Both the position numbers and the translations under genes were made by a program. Of a DNA stretch of 60,806 bases, positions 51,576 to 60,506 are shown one piece after another. The first letter of the stretch is position 1. Every line of letters starts with the position of its first letter. Under the pieces are notes generated by a model, which was given only the letters and a program-made list of their open reading frames with translations, was not told the origin of the DNA and made no database searches. The stretch is from the NCBI GenBank assembly GCA_937894585.1, contig CALBGO010000028.1:1-60806 (forward strand), written 5' to 3'. This DNA comes from an uncultured Eubacterium sp. Its GTDB lineage: Bacteria; Bacillota; Clostridia; Peptostreptococcales; Anaerovoracaceae.

Positions 51576-52484
51576 CTATAAGATATGATTTTCAAGTACC
51601 TGAGTCTTGAAATCAAAATCTTTTATCTGCAAATAGTATTCTGCCGAATCGACAAGAGCTTTCATCGGACACAGACCGATAATCTCAGTGCCGGTTACCG
51701 TAACGCCATACCGCTTGGCTTCGGATTTTACCAGTTCTGTGACTCTGTAAAGCGGAGTCTGTTCGTAATTGGTCATATTGATGGAAACCTGAGCGTATTT
51801 TTTCCCGGTCTTCTCATCTTCGATTTCGAAACCCATCGCTTTCACGCATTTCAGACCGCCGTCCTTTTCTCTGATAATCTTTGCGATGTTCTTTGCAATC
51901 TGCACATCGTCTGTATTTAAGTTCAGGTTGTATGCTACAAGAGGCGGTCTTGCGCCCACAGCCATAACGCCTGCAGTCGGGTGAATTTTTCTTCCTCCGA
52001 AATCCGGCTCCCAGTCAGGCTCCTGCACTTTTTCCGCCATGCCCTCAAACTGTCCTTTTCTGATTTTCACCAGATTCTGACGTTCCGGTCTTGTTGCAGA
52101 GTATTCATACAAGAAAACAGGTACGCCTGCTTCCTCTGCAATTCTTGCGCCAACCGTTTTGGACAGTTCCACGCAGTCTTCTACTGTACAGTCTTTAATT
52201 GCCAGAAACGGCATCACATCTACTGCGCCCATTCTCGGATGTTCACCTTCATGTTTTGTCAGATCGATAAGTTCCGCTGCTTTCTTCACCAATTTTACAC
52301 TGGCTTCTTCCACGCCTTTTGCATCGCCGATATAAGTGATTACCGTTCTGTTGTGGCTTTCATCGGAGCTGTAGTTGAGCAGAGTGCAGCCCGGCGTTGT
52401 TCTGATCTGGTCTACACATGCTTCAATTACATCGGTTCTTCTTCCCTCGCTGATATTAGGAATACTTTCAATAATCTGTGCCAT
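51576..52484 (-). CDS. ftcD: Glutamate formimidoyltransferase
   Basis: Moves the formimino group of N-formimino-glutamate to tetrahydrofolate, releasing glutamate. 302 residues: formiminotransferase N- and C-subdomains only (IIESIPNISEGR at the start, HPRMGAVDVMPF in the middle, VSINMTNYEQTPLY later). The cyclodeaminase domain fused to it in mammals is here a separate gene, fchA, 228 bp upstream. Strong GGAGG site. Confidence 0.95.
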   Translation of the reverse strand: MAQIIESIPNISEGRRTDVIEACVDQIRTTPGCTLLNYSSDESHNRTVITYIGDAKGVEEASVKLVKKAAELIDLTKHEGEHPRMGAVDVMPFLAIKDCTVEDCVELSKTVGARIAEEAGVPVFLYEYSATRPERQNLVKIRKGQFEGMAEKVQEPDWEPDFGGRKIHPTAGVMAVGARPPLVAYNLNLNTDDVQIAKNIAKIIREKDGGLKCVKAMGFEIEDEKTGKKYAQVSINMTNYEQTPLYRVTELVKSEAKRYGVTVTGTEIIGLCPMKALVDSAEYYLQIKDFDFKTQVLENHIL

Positions 52485-52712
52485 AGTTTATTTTCCTCCT
52501 CATACATATCTGTCTCTTCCGGCTCAGCATCCGGTTATTCTTTTCCATACTCGAATTCAGTCCGCAGACGGTCGAATTCCGGCAGTCCGTTTCCTTTCAA
52601 AGGTCAATGTTCTGCCTCATAACCGCAGATTCTTTTCGGATTTTCTGCCGCTTCCTGAAGCCATACCGCCGTTTTTCTTCCGCCCCGCGCTCTGCCGATT
52701 TCGAATCCTGCT

Positions 52713-53339
52713 TTATAACGAAGCAGCAACTTCCTCGTAAAGTCCATGTGCCATTGCATCGGCGACATCATACATCTTCTGTCCCTCTGCTGCGTAATAA
52801 GCTGCTTTTGCTTCCTCTTTTACGCCCGGCAGGTTAATTTTCACGTTGAGCCATGCGCCTTTGATACAGGCGGTCAGATTGAGAATCGCCACACCCAGAT
52901 CGCTGGCTGCGTTTGGATTGGATTTGCCGATCATAGTCTTTGCCAGCAGCAGACCTTCATAGCCCAGCTGCATAGTACGGAAAGGTACTTCTGTTGCGGC
53001 TAATGTACCGTCTGCGATAGCCTGTTTTCTCGCTGCTTTTTCTTCGTCAGTTTCCTTCGGCATTTTGAAAGCCGCAGAAACCAGATTGAATGCTTCGGTA
53101 TCTTTGTCCACTCCAGCTGTCAGCTCCGCATAAAGCGCCGCACCTTTTTCCTTTGCTTCTCTGCAGACTTCCTGATATTCTGCGTATTTCTCTTTGCCAA
53201 GGGTCAAATCCGCAACCATTGTAAAGAGCGCCACACCCTGTGCACCTGCCAGCGCACTGACAGAACCGCCGCCCGGTGCAGGCGCATCTGATTTCAAAAC
53301 ATCTAAATACTCTTTTACTTCCATGTCGATGAGTTTCAT
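52713..53339 (-). CDS. fchA: Formimidoyltetrahydrofolate cyclodeaminase
   Basis: Converts 5-formimino-THF to 5,10-methenyl-THF and ammonia, returning the histidine C2 carbon to the folate pool. 208 residues of the FTCD_C fold; the conserved APAPGGGSVSALAGAQG loop is at residues 19-35. The ATG overlaps the hutI stop by one base (TAATG), so the two are translationally coupled. Confidence 0.93.
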   Translation of the reverse strand: MKLIDMEVKEYLDVLKSDAPAPGGGSVSALAGAQGVALFTMVADLTLGKEKYAEYQEVCREAKEKGAALYAELTAGVDKDTEAFNLVSAAFKMPKETDEEKAARKQAIADGTLAATEVPFRTMQLGYEGLLLAKTMIGKSNPNAASDLGVAILNLTACIKGAWLNVKINLPGVKEEAKAAYYAAEGQKMYDVADAMAHGLYEEVAASL

Positions 53340-54583
53340 TACATCAATTCTCCTTTTTTAATGACTTGTAATGCTAAATTGGAGCCGAAACGATAACAGA
53401 GCATATCCATATCCTCCGCATCCCAGATTACTATATCTGCCTGTTTCCCTGCTTCCAAAGTGCCCGCTCTGTCGCCCATGCCGATGGCGCAGGCCGGGTT
53501 AATAGTGACTGCCGTCAGCACTTCCTCCGGCAGCATTTTATACTTGAGGCAGGCCAGATTCATAACGAACTGGAGATTCAAAGACGGACAGGATCCCGGA
53601 TTGAAGTCGGACGCCGCAGCTACCGGAATCCCCCGTTCAATCATGCGGCGGGCGGGGGCAAAGTCAGCTCCTAGATAGAAAGAAGTCGCCGGCAAACACA
53701 TAGCGGTCACACCGCCTTCCGCCAAAGATTTCAGTCCCTCTTCATTAATAGCGATTAAATGTTCTGCACTGATAGCACCTATTTCACCGGCAAGTACGCT
53801 GCCGCCGATGGCTTCGATTTCGTCTGCGTGAATCTTCAGTCCAAACCCCAGTTTTTTTGCTTTTTCTAAATATCGTTTGCTCTGTGCATAATTGAACACC
53901 GAGTCTTCAATAAATATATCGGCGAATTTCGCCAAATCTTGCTCCTTCACATACGGCAGAAGTTCTTCGCAGAGCATATCGATAAACCGATCTGCCCCGT
54001 CTTCGATTTCTTTGTATTCTTCCGGAATTGCGTGGGCTCCCATAAAAGTGGACACCACGTCCATCGGATGATCTTCGTTGAGTTTCTTCAGCACTTCCAG
54101 CATTTTGACTTCGGTTTCGAAGTCAAGACCGTAACCGCTCTTAGCTTCGCAGGTGGTTACTCCAAAGCCCATCATTTCATCTAAAAAACTTTCCGTTTTA
54201 TTGTAAAGTTCTTCAAATGATGCGTTTCTTGTTTTTCGCACGGTGTCCAGAATACCGCCGCCGGCTCTTAGAATGTCCAGATACCCTGCGCCTTTCAGCT
54301 TCATGGGAATTTCATGCTGACGATAGCCCCCGAAAATCATATGGGTGTGCCCCTCTACAAGACCCGGCGTTACCAGTTTTCCCTCTGCGTCTATGATTGT
54401 ATCGGCTTCCTCTGCACCTTCCGGCAGCGCGCCGCCCTCTGTGATTTCACAAATAATGCCGTCTCTGGCAAAAACAGCCGCATCCTTCAACTTCAGGTTT
54501 TCACTCTGGGCTGCGCCGCCGTGACTGTAACTGCCTGTCGGGGTCTGTAAAAGACCGATATTTTTTACAAGTAAAGTTGCCAT
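53339..54583 (-). CDS. hutI: Imidazolonepropionase
   Basis: Opens the imidazolone ring to give N-formimino-glutamate. 414 residues of the metal-dependent amidohydrolase family: EGHTHMIFGG (HxH, about 77-86), LKIHADEIEAIGGS (metal His, Glu), SAEHL and AASDFNPGSCPS (catalytic Asp). The start has AGGAG. It is separated from the upstream hutU by 543 bp of repeat-rich sequence, an odd break in what should be one operon. Confidence 0.96.
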   Translation of the reverse strand: MATLLVKNIGLLQTPTGSYSHGGAAQSENLKLKDAAVFARDGIICEITEGGALPEGAEEADTIIDAEGKLVTPGLVEGHTHMIFGGYRQHEIPMKLKGAGYLDILRAGGGILDTVRKTRNASFEELYNKTESFLDEMMGFGVTTCEAKSGYGLDFETEVKMLEVLKKLNEDHPMDVVSTFMGAHAIPEEYKEIEDGADRFIDMLCEELLPYVKEQDLAKFADIFIEDSVFNYAQSKRYLEKAKKLGFGLKIHADEIEAIGGSVLAGEIGAISAEHLIAINEEGLKSLAEGGVTAMCLPATSFYLGADFAPARRMIERGIPVAAASDFNPGSCPSLNLQFVMNLACLKYKMLPEEVLTAVTINPACAIGMGDRAGTLEAGKQADIVIWDAEDMDMLCYRFGSNLALQVIKKGELM

Positions 54584-54735
54584 TTGCTGATTCTCCTATT
54601 TTTAAGGTTTTCGGAAAAAACTTCCGGAAAGGGGTTTTGCAAAAACGATTCCACCTTTTTCAGATCTTTCACCGGCAAAGTTTTATTTCGCCGTGCCGAA
54701 GATGCCGGTCAGCATATTGGACAGAACCCATGAAT

Positions 54736-54809
54736 TCTGTCAAACCCCGATCAATATGCAGTTTGATTGAACTTTGTCAATCCCCCGTCAATGTGCAGTT
54801 TCATCTCCT
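54736..54809. repeat. Two-copy 37-bp tandem repeat
   Basis: Units start at 54736 and 54773 (exact 37-bp step). They share TYTGTCAA at the start and TCAATRTGCAGTTT in the middle. Confidence 0.65.
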
Positions 54810-54815
54810 GCCTGC

Positions 54816-54852
54816 ACTGACAAAATCCGAAAAAGTTTTACTTCTTGTCAGT
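54816..54852. repeat. Inverted repeat, ACTGACAA arms
   Basis: ACTGACAA (54816-54823) and TTGTCAGT (54845-54852), 21-base loop, followed by ATTTTT. Confidence 0.65.
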
Positions 54853-54907
54853 ATTTTTGCCCTAAACAGGCGAAATTGCTGTAAATTTAACCTGTAATCC
54901 AGACAAA

Positions 54908-54943
54908 ACTGACAAAATTCAAGAAAGTTGGCAGCTTTGTCAG
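54908..54943. repeat. Inverted repeat, CTGACAAA arms
   Basis: CTGACAAA (54909-54916) and TTTGTCAG (54936-54943), 19-base loop. Confidence 0.65.
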
Positions 54944-54960
54944 AGTTTACAACCGAAATA

Positions 54961-54995
54961 CTGACAAAACTGCCTGTATTTTATTTTTTTGTCAG
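54961..54995. repeat. Inverted repeat, CTGACAAAA arms, with alternative pairing
   Basis: CTGACAAAA (54961-54969) and TTTTGTCAG (54987-54995), 17-base loop. An overlapping pair GCCTG/CAGGC (54972-54976, 54993-54997) could form instead. Confidence 0.6.
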
Positions 54996-55042
54996 GCTTG
55001 GCAGAAATTCAGGCGCAATCCAGCTCGGATAGGATTCCTACA

Positions 55043-55082
55043 CTGATTAACTGATTAACTGATTAACTGATTAACTGATTAA
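55043..55082. repeat. Five perfect copies of the 8-bp unit CTGATTAA
   Basis: A 40-bp perfect microsatellite, with a further CTG after the last copy. It lies about 45 bp downstream of the hutU stop, so it would be transcribed in a hut read-through message. Confidence 0.9.
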
Positions 55083-55126
55083 ACTGTCCGATCCTCCTGT
55101 CGCGCCCGCCGGCACCGGCCGCAAAC

Positions 55127-57151
55127 CTATTTCACAAACTTTGCTACGGTTTCTGCAACCAAATCATCATCGGCCAAGAACGGAATCGTGATATGTCCTT
55201 TGCCTGCATAGTTTTTATTATATTCCACTGCTGTAGTCAGCGCGTTTTCGTTTCTTGCCCAGTTTCTTCTGGCAACACCGCCCATTACATCCCACATCAT
55301 CGCGGATTTAATAATTTCATCGGTTCTTTCGGAGCCGTCCAAAAGCAGTCCGAATCCGCCGTTGATGGCTTTTCCGATGCCGACGCCGCCTCCGTTATGC
55401 AAAGCGCACAGAGACATACCTCTTGCCGCATTTCCTGCGAAGCACTGCACTGCCATATCCGCCATCACATTGGAACCGTCCTTGATGTTGGAGGTTTCTC
55501 TGAATGGAGAATCTGTACCTGATACATCGTGATGGTCGCGTCCCATCATAATCGGACCGCATTTGCCTTCTCTGACCAGCTTGTTGAACGCCAGCGCAAT
55601 GTTGGTTCTGCCCTCTGCGTCCTGATACAGAATTCTCGCCTGGGTGCCTACTACCAGCTTATTTTCTTTGGCATCGCGAATCCATACCCAGTTGTCTCGA
55701 TCCTGCGCTCTTCTGTTCGGATCAATACAATCCATGGCAGTCTTGTCCGTCAGATCCAGATCCTCGGGTTTTCCGGACAGGCAGACCCATCTGAACGGTC
55801 CGTAACCATAGTCAAAGAGCACCGGCCCCATAATATCCTCAACATAAGAAGGCCAAATAAAACCGTCTTTATCATCATAACCGTTCTTGGAGATTTCTTT
55901 AATGCCGGCATCATACATCGCTTTCATAAAGGAATTTCCATAATCGAAGAAGTAGGTGCCGTCTGCGGTAAGCGCTTTAATCGCCCGGTAATGTCTGTGC
56001 AGTGTTTTATCGACTTCTTCACAGAACTTATCTCTGTCATCATGCAGCAAACGGGTTCGTTCCTCAAAAGTCATACCAACCGGGCAGTAGCCTCCATTAT
56101 ATACATTGTGGCAGGAGGTCTGGTCTGAAAGCAGATCGATATGGAATTTTCTCTCTGCCGCAGCTTCCAAAAGGTCTACGATATTCCCGTGGTATGCGAT
56201 GGAAATACTTTCCTTTGCAGCAAGTTTTTCAGAAGCCAGCTGAAAGATTTCGTCGAGGTCATCCATAATGACATCCACCCAGCCCTGATCGTGTCTGGTT
56301 TTAATTCTGGAATAGTCCACCTCCGCAAAAATTCCGACAGCATTTGCGATATTGGCTGCCTTCGGCTGTGCGCCGCTCATACCGCCAAGACCGGAAGACA
56401 CAAAGGTGTGTCCCGTAAGATCGCCCTGCTCGGAAACGCCCAGATATTTTCTTCCGGCATTGAGAATTGTATTGAATGTGCCGTGCACAATTCCCTGCGG
56501 TCCGATATACATCCAACCGCCTGCAGTCATCTGGCCGTAGTTGGCAACGCCCATTTCTTCTGCGATTTCCCAGTCGTCCAGGTTGTCATACATACCGACC
56601 ATAATGGAATTGGTGATGATAACACGCGGCGCTTCCGGCTTAGAAGGAAACAGACCCAGCGGATGACCGGATTCTACAACCAGTGTCTGCTCTTCTGTCA
56701 GCTCTTCCAGATACTTCTTAATCAGCCGGTACTGCAGCCAGTTCTGGCATACAGATCCGGTTTCTCCGTATGTAACCAGCTCATACGGGTAAAGCGCAAC
56801 CTCAAAATCCAGGTTATTGTCGATCATTACCTGAAATGCTTTGCCTGCAAGACACTTTCCCTTATATTCACTAATCGGCTTTCCGTAAATTCTTCCTTCC
56901 GGTCTGTATCTATAAGCATAAATTCTGCCGCGGGTCGTCAGCTCTTCCATAAACTCCGGCGCCAGCTTCTCATGCAGTTCCGCAGGCACATAGCGAAGCG
57001 CGTTCTTCAGTGCAATTTCTGTCTGCGCCTTTGTCAGCCGGAAGCCTCTGTCCGGCGCTCTTCTGATACCTTCTTTAAATTCCGGATAATCCGGATACTC
57101 ATTACCAAGCTGAATCGTCATAGCCTCTGCAGCTGTTCTGTTATCAATCAT
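55127..57151 (-). CDS. hutU: Urocanate hydratase
   Basis: NAD-dependent hydration of urocanate to imidazolone propionate. 674 residues, of the long form found in some clostridia and fusobacteria (the common form has about 555). VSSGLGGMSGAQPKA binds NAD+, QTSCHNVYNGGYCP carries the conserved Cys, and GGVGIGKAINGGFGLLLDGSE is near the C-terminus (key motif GVGIGKAINGGF). The start has GGAGGTAAG. It follows hutH by 29 bp. Confidence 0.96.
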   Translation of the reverse strand: MIDNRTAAEAMTIQLGNEYPDYPEFKEGIRRAPDRGFRLTKAQTEIALKNALRYVPAELHEKLAPEFMEELTTRGRIYAYRYRPEGRIYGKPISEYKGKCLAGKAFQVMIDNNLDFEVALYPYELVTYGETGSVCQNWLQYRLIKKYLEELTEEQTLVVESGHPLGLFPSKPEAPRVIITNSIMVGMYDNLDDWEIAEEMGVANYGQMTAGGWMYIGPQGIVHGTFNTILNAGRKYLGVSEQGDLTGHTFVSSGLGGMSGAQPKAANIANAVGIFAEVDYSRIKTRHDQGWVDVIMDDLDEIFQLASEKLAAKESISIAYHGNIVDLLEAAAERKFHIDLLSDQTSCHNVYNGGYCPVGMTFEERTRLLHDDRDKFCEEVDKTLHRHYRAIKALTADGTYFFDYGNSFMKAMYDAGIKEISKNGYDDKDGFIWPSYVEDIMGPVLFDYGYGPFRWVCLSGKPEDLDLTDKTAMDCIDPNRRAQDRDNWVWIRDAKENKLVVGTQARILYQDAEGRTNIALAFNKLVREGKCGPIMMGRDHHDVSGTDSPFRETSNIKDGSNVMADMAVQCFAGNAARGMSLCALHNGGGVGIGKAINGGFGLLLDGSERTDEIIKSAMMWDVMGGVARRNWARNENALTTAVEYNKNYAGKGHITIPFLADDDLVAETVAKFVK

Positions 57152-57180
57152 TGATTCTTACCTCCATTTATTTTCAAAGC

Positions 57181-58722
57181 TTATTTCAGAGTTACTACTT
57201 TTTCTACTTCTTCCAATAAACTGTCATCTTTCACCATCTGTTCAAACTTGGCCAGTTCGTCGTGCATGATGATATCAGTTTCAATCGGATCGGAAACCGT
57301 TCTGATATAGTCGTAAGCCGCTCTGGTTGCCGGCGCCAGATTCTCAATACCGTTTTCGCCGATTTCCTGACGCAGCCAGATTGCCTGAGCTGCCGCTGCG
57401 ATTTCGATACTTAAAACCTTCTGCGCGTTATCAAGAACCATCGCTGCAGTTCTTGCGGAAGTCGTACCCATAGAAACATGATCTTCCTGATTTCCCGAAG
57501 ACGGAATGGAATCAACACAAGCAGGGTGATCATAAACTTTGTTCTCTGAAACCATGGACGCCGCCGCATACTGCGCAATCATAAAACCGGAGCAGACGCC
57601 GCCATGTTTAGTTAAAAATCCCGGAAGTCCCTCGGAGAGAGCCGGATTGATCAGCCGTTCCGCACGGCGTTCAGATACATCGGCAAGTTCGGAAATCGCC
57701 ATCTTCATAAAGTCAAAGGCGAGAGCCATCGGCTGTCCGTGGAAGTTGCCTCCGGAAATAACCTCATCTTCATCAGGAAATACGATAGGATTATCCGTCA
57801 CAGCATTGATTTCCCGGGAAACAGCCTCATAGACATACTGAATTGCATCTCTGGATGCTCCGTGAATCTGCGGAATGCATCTCAAAGAATACGGATCCTG
57901 CACTTTATCTTCCTGAACCTCCAGGGCATTTTTGCTGCCTGCAAGCAAATTCAACAGATTTTCGGCAACAACTTTTTGGCCCTGATGACCTCGAAGATCC
58001 TGGACTTTATGGTCATATGCTTTCGTAATACCGTGCAGTGCCTCCGCAGTCATTGCAGTTGCAAGATCCGCTACCTTCAGAAGTTTCAAAGCATCCCATA
58101 AAACATTGACTCCGACTGCGGTCATCATCTGTGTGCCATTATTCAGAGCCAGACCTTCCTTTGCCGCCAGCTCTACAGGTACAATGCCCTCAGCATCCAT
58201 GGCCGCTTTTGTATCCACAATTTCACCTTGATATTCGGCTTTTCCAAGACCAATCAGCCCAAGCGCAATCTGAGAAAGAGGCGCCAAATCGCCCGAAGCG
58301 CCCAGCGAGCCTTTTCTTGGAACAACCGGATGAATTCCTGCATTAAGCATATCCAGCAAAGTCTGAATCGTGGACAGCCTGATACCTGAATTCCCCCTTG
58401 CCAGTGCATTACAGCGAAGCAGCATTGCCGCTCTGACATATTCTCTCGGATAGGCTTCTCCGAATGTACATGTATGACTGATAATCAGATTCTTCTGCAG
58501 CCGGGCAGTTTCCTCTTTTGAAATACGAACATTGGCAAATTTACCAAAACCTGTTGTCAGTCCGTAAATAACCGCTCCGTCCTCCAGCTTTTTCTCGATA
58601 TATGCCCGCGCCTTGTTTACGGCGATTTTCGCGTCAGGGGCGATTTCCACTTTCTCACCGCCGCGGCAGACACGAATCACTTCTTCTACGGTCAAATCCC
58701 GTCCATTAATAATCACTGCCAT
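57181..58722 (-). CDS. hutH: Histidine ammonia-lyase
   Basis: Removes ammonia from histidine to give urocanate, the entry step. 513 residues. The autocatalytic MIO cofactor forms from Ala142-Ser143-Gly144 in GSLGASGDLAPLSQ; YGLTTGFGKFAN (about 53-64) has the catalytic Tyr; GNFHGQPMALAFDF and SSGNQEDHVSMG are other active-site blocks. The start has GGAGAG. It is the first gene of the hut cluster, with a long leader. Confidence 0.97.
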   Translation of the reverse strand: MAVIINGRDLTVEEVIRVCRGGEKVEIAPDAKIAVNKARAYIEKKLEDGAVIYGLTTGFGKFANVRISKEETARLQKNLIISHTCTFGEAYPREYVRAAMLLRCNALARGNSGIRLSTIQTLLDMLNAGIHPVVPRKGSLGASGDLAPLSQIALGLIGLGKAEYQGEIVDTKAAMDAEGIVPVELAAKEGLALNNGTQMMTAVGVNVLWDALKLLKVADLATAMTAEALHGITKAYDHKVQDLRGHQGQKVVAENLLNLLAGSKNALEVQEDKVQDPYSLRCIPQIHGASRDAIQYVYEAVSREINAVTDNPIVFPDEDEVISGGNFHGQPMALAFDFMKMAISELADVSERRAERLINPALSEGLPGFLTKHGGVCSGFMIAQYAAASMVSENKVYDHPACVDSIPSSGNQEDHVSMGTTSARTAAMVLDNAQKVLSIEIAAAAQAIWLRQEIGENGIENLAPATRAAYDYIRTVSDPIETDIIMHDELAKFEQMVKDDSLLEEVEKVVTLK

Positions 58723-58793
58723 AATAATCTCTCCAATCTTTTATAAGTTTGTAAATTGAAATAATCAAAACAGAAGATATACTGTCTCCCCTT

Positions 58794-58806
58794 GTTGCCG
58801 GCGGCA
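58794..58806 (-). promoter_or_regulatory. Palindrome TTGCCGGCGGCAA in the hutH leader
   Basis: An odd-centred perfect dyad about 75 bp upstream of the hutH start; could be a GntR operator or an RNA hairpin. Confidence 0.4.
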
Positions 58807-58838
58807 AATCCGAAGATGCCGATGATAATCATATTCTT

Positions 58839-58859
58839 GCTGCCGCACCTTGCGGCAGC
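58839..58859 (-). promoter_or_regulatory. Hairpin GCTGCCGC/GCGGCAGC in the hutH leader
   Basis: An 8-bp perfect GC stem with a 5-base loop, within the predicted leader. There is no T run, so it is not a simple terminator. Confidence 0.5.
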
Positions 58860-58935
58860 GTTACACTCGTGATGTATTTTAATGCTTTATTTTATATATT
58901 TATTCATCATGCGCGCCGGTTTTTTATTTACTGAT

Positions 58936-58941
58936 ATTATA
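58936..58941 (-). promoter_or_regulatory. Candidate -10 box of hutH
   Basis: TATAAT on the minus strand preceded by GG; the -35 region is poor, as for an activated promoter. Confidence 0.35.
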
Positions 58942-59236
58942 CCTTTATTTTGAAATTTGCGCCATACTTTTTTAGCAAAAATCATATTTTTATCACATTT
59001 TCAGTTCTTTTTTCAGAAAATTCATTCCAGTTTCTGTATATTTTTTCTCTGTTTATCACTTTATCCCGATATCGCTTTATTGTGTATATTTATAAATTAA
59101 AAGAGCAATCCTCTCAAATTTGTTGAAAATCTGTGGATATAATACGGTGCTGCTCATGACTTTCAATATCCGTTAAAAAATTTCTTGAAAAAGTACGAAA
59201 TTCTTCAGTTTTTTAATATTTATACAGTCTGTTTTG

Positions 59237-59245
59237 TGGTATACT
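59237..59245 (+). promoter_or_regulatory. Extended -10 promoter of the L,D-transpeptidase gene
   Basis: TGGTATACT is an extended -10 (TGnTATACT); the -35 is weak. The leader is about 25 nt. Confidence 0.6.
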
Positions 59246-59276
59246 ATCTTCATCAAAAGAGAGAGGAAGAGATATT

Positions 59277-60470
59277 ATGATTAGAAGAAAAAAAGCAGTC
59301 TGCACAGGTTTAATCCTTGTGCTGACGATTACAATGCTTTCATTTTATACTTCTGAGGCGGACGCCGCTTCCTATAATGGTAAATACTGGCTGAAAGTCA
59401 ATGAGCAGCAGAATGTGGTTACAGCCTATAAAAAAGTGGACGGCAGATGGAAACCGATCCGCGCCATGCTGTGTTCTGCCGGTCTTGACGGAACCACACC
59501 CCGCGGTACCTTTTATACACAGGGAAAGTGGAACTGGGGCGAGCTTATGAACGATGTCTACGGACAGTACTGTACTCATATCACAGGCGATATCCTGTTT
59601 CATTCTGTATATTACACCAAACGGTACGACAAAGCCTCTCAGGTGACCTCCCAGTTTAACAAGCTTGGACAGCGGGCATCACACGGCTGTGTGCGGCTTT
59701 CCGTTTTAGATGCAAAATGGATTTATTACACCTGCGATGCCGGCACCAAAGTCACCATTTACCGCAGTAAAAATCCGGGACCGCTGGGCAAGCCGAAGGC
59801 CACCAGGGTCTCCACCGCCAGATACAAATACTGGGACCCGACTGATCCGGACCCGAAAAATCCGTATCATATTATAAAGAAGCCGGTGATCACCGTTTCT
59901 AAAACCAAGTCGCTGAATGTGCAGTACGGCAGAACCGACTACAAGCTGAAAGGCTATATCGGCGCAAAAGACCCTGCGACCAACCAAAACCTGAAAGACC
60001 GCATTAAAGTCAGCAAGGTGCTCCGATATTCCGCCGAAAAGAAGGGCTATGTCAAGTCATCCTTCTCCACAAAAAAGCTGGGAACCTACAAAGTCACCTA
60101 TTCGGTCAAAGCGCCTTACAGCAAAACCGCTTATAAAACCTTAAAAATCAAAGTAGTCGATAACTTGAAAGCACCGACCATTTCCGGAGCTAAGAGCCGC
60201 ACCCTGACCGTCGGCGATACAGACGCCGTTTCCGGAGTCACCGCAAAACAGCCGTCTGCTTCAAGAACCTCGGCAATCAAAGTTCATATCAAAGAGCCGG
60301 GCGCAAAGGACTATCAGGTATACACCTATGCCCGCGCCCAGAATTACTGCTTTGAAAAAGAAGGAAAATATACGATAAAATACACAGTAAAAAACAAATA
60401 CTCCCCTTATAAAGAGAGTTCAAAGACCGTCACCGTCACGGCAACCGCCGCAGAAGAGCCGGAAGTCTGA
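59277..60470 (+). CDS. L,D-transpeptidase (YkuD) with C-terminal Ig-like domains
   Basis: 397 residues. Signal peptide (1-31, ending SEADAAS), then an YkuD catalytic domain (about 35-165) with His136 and Cys138 in ASHGCVRLS. It would form 3-3 peptidoglycan cross-links or attach proteins to the wall. The C-terminal ~230 residues look like two Ig-like (Big/DUF5011-type) modules: ITVSKTKSLNVQYGR...LGTYKVTYSVKA and LTVGDTDAVSGV...EGKYTIKYTVKN. The start has GAGAGGAAG. It stands alone between hutH and the Nudix gene. Confidence 0.9.
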   Translation: MIRRKKAVCTGLILVLTITMLSFYTSEADAASYNGKYWLKVNEQQNVVTAYKKVDGRWKPIRAMLCSAGLDGTTPRGTFYTQGKWNWGELMNDVYGQYCTHITGDILFHSVYYTKRYDKASQVTSQFNKLGQRASHGCVRLSVLDAKWIYYTCDAGTKVTIYRSKNPGPLGKPKATRVSTARYKYWDPTDPDPKNPYHIIKKPVITVSKTKSLNVQYGRTDYKLKGYIGAKDPATNQNLKDRIKVSKVLRYSAEKKGYVKSSFSTKKLGTYKVTYSVKAPYSKTAYKTLKIKVVDNLKAPTISGAKSRTLTVGDTDAVSGVTAKQPSASRTSAIKVHIKEPGAKDYQVYTYARAQNYCFEKEGKYTIKYTVKNKYSPYKESSKTVTVTATAAEEPEV

Positions 60471-60506
60471 ACCACAGCAAAAGAAGGTTATTATAAAGCT
60501 TACTAA

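Larger units (their letters stand above)
54584..55126. other. 543-bp repeat- and hairpin-rich spacer inside the hut cluster
   Basis: No gene. Holds a 37-bp two-copy repeat (54736-54809), three inverted repeats with CTGACAAA arms (54816-54852, 54908-54943, 54961-54995) and five copies of CTGATTAA (55043-55082). Confidence 0.75.
58723..59276. other. Divergent control region: hutH leader and L,D-transpeptidase promoter
   Basis: 554 bp. The hutH side carries a TATAAT box (58936-58941, minus) whose transcript would have a ~200-nt leader containing two GC-rich hairpins. The L,D-transpeptidase side carries an extended -10 box (59237-59245). The middle (about 58950-59200) is AT-rich with nothing I can name. 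Confidence 0.6.

Noticed and set aside
56141..57154. 337-codon frame on the plus strand
   Set aside because: Antisense to hutU, whose motifs are complete.
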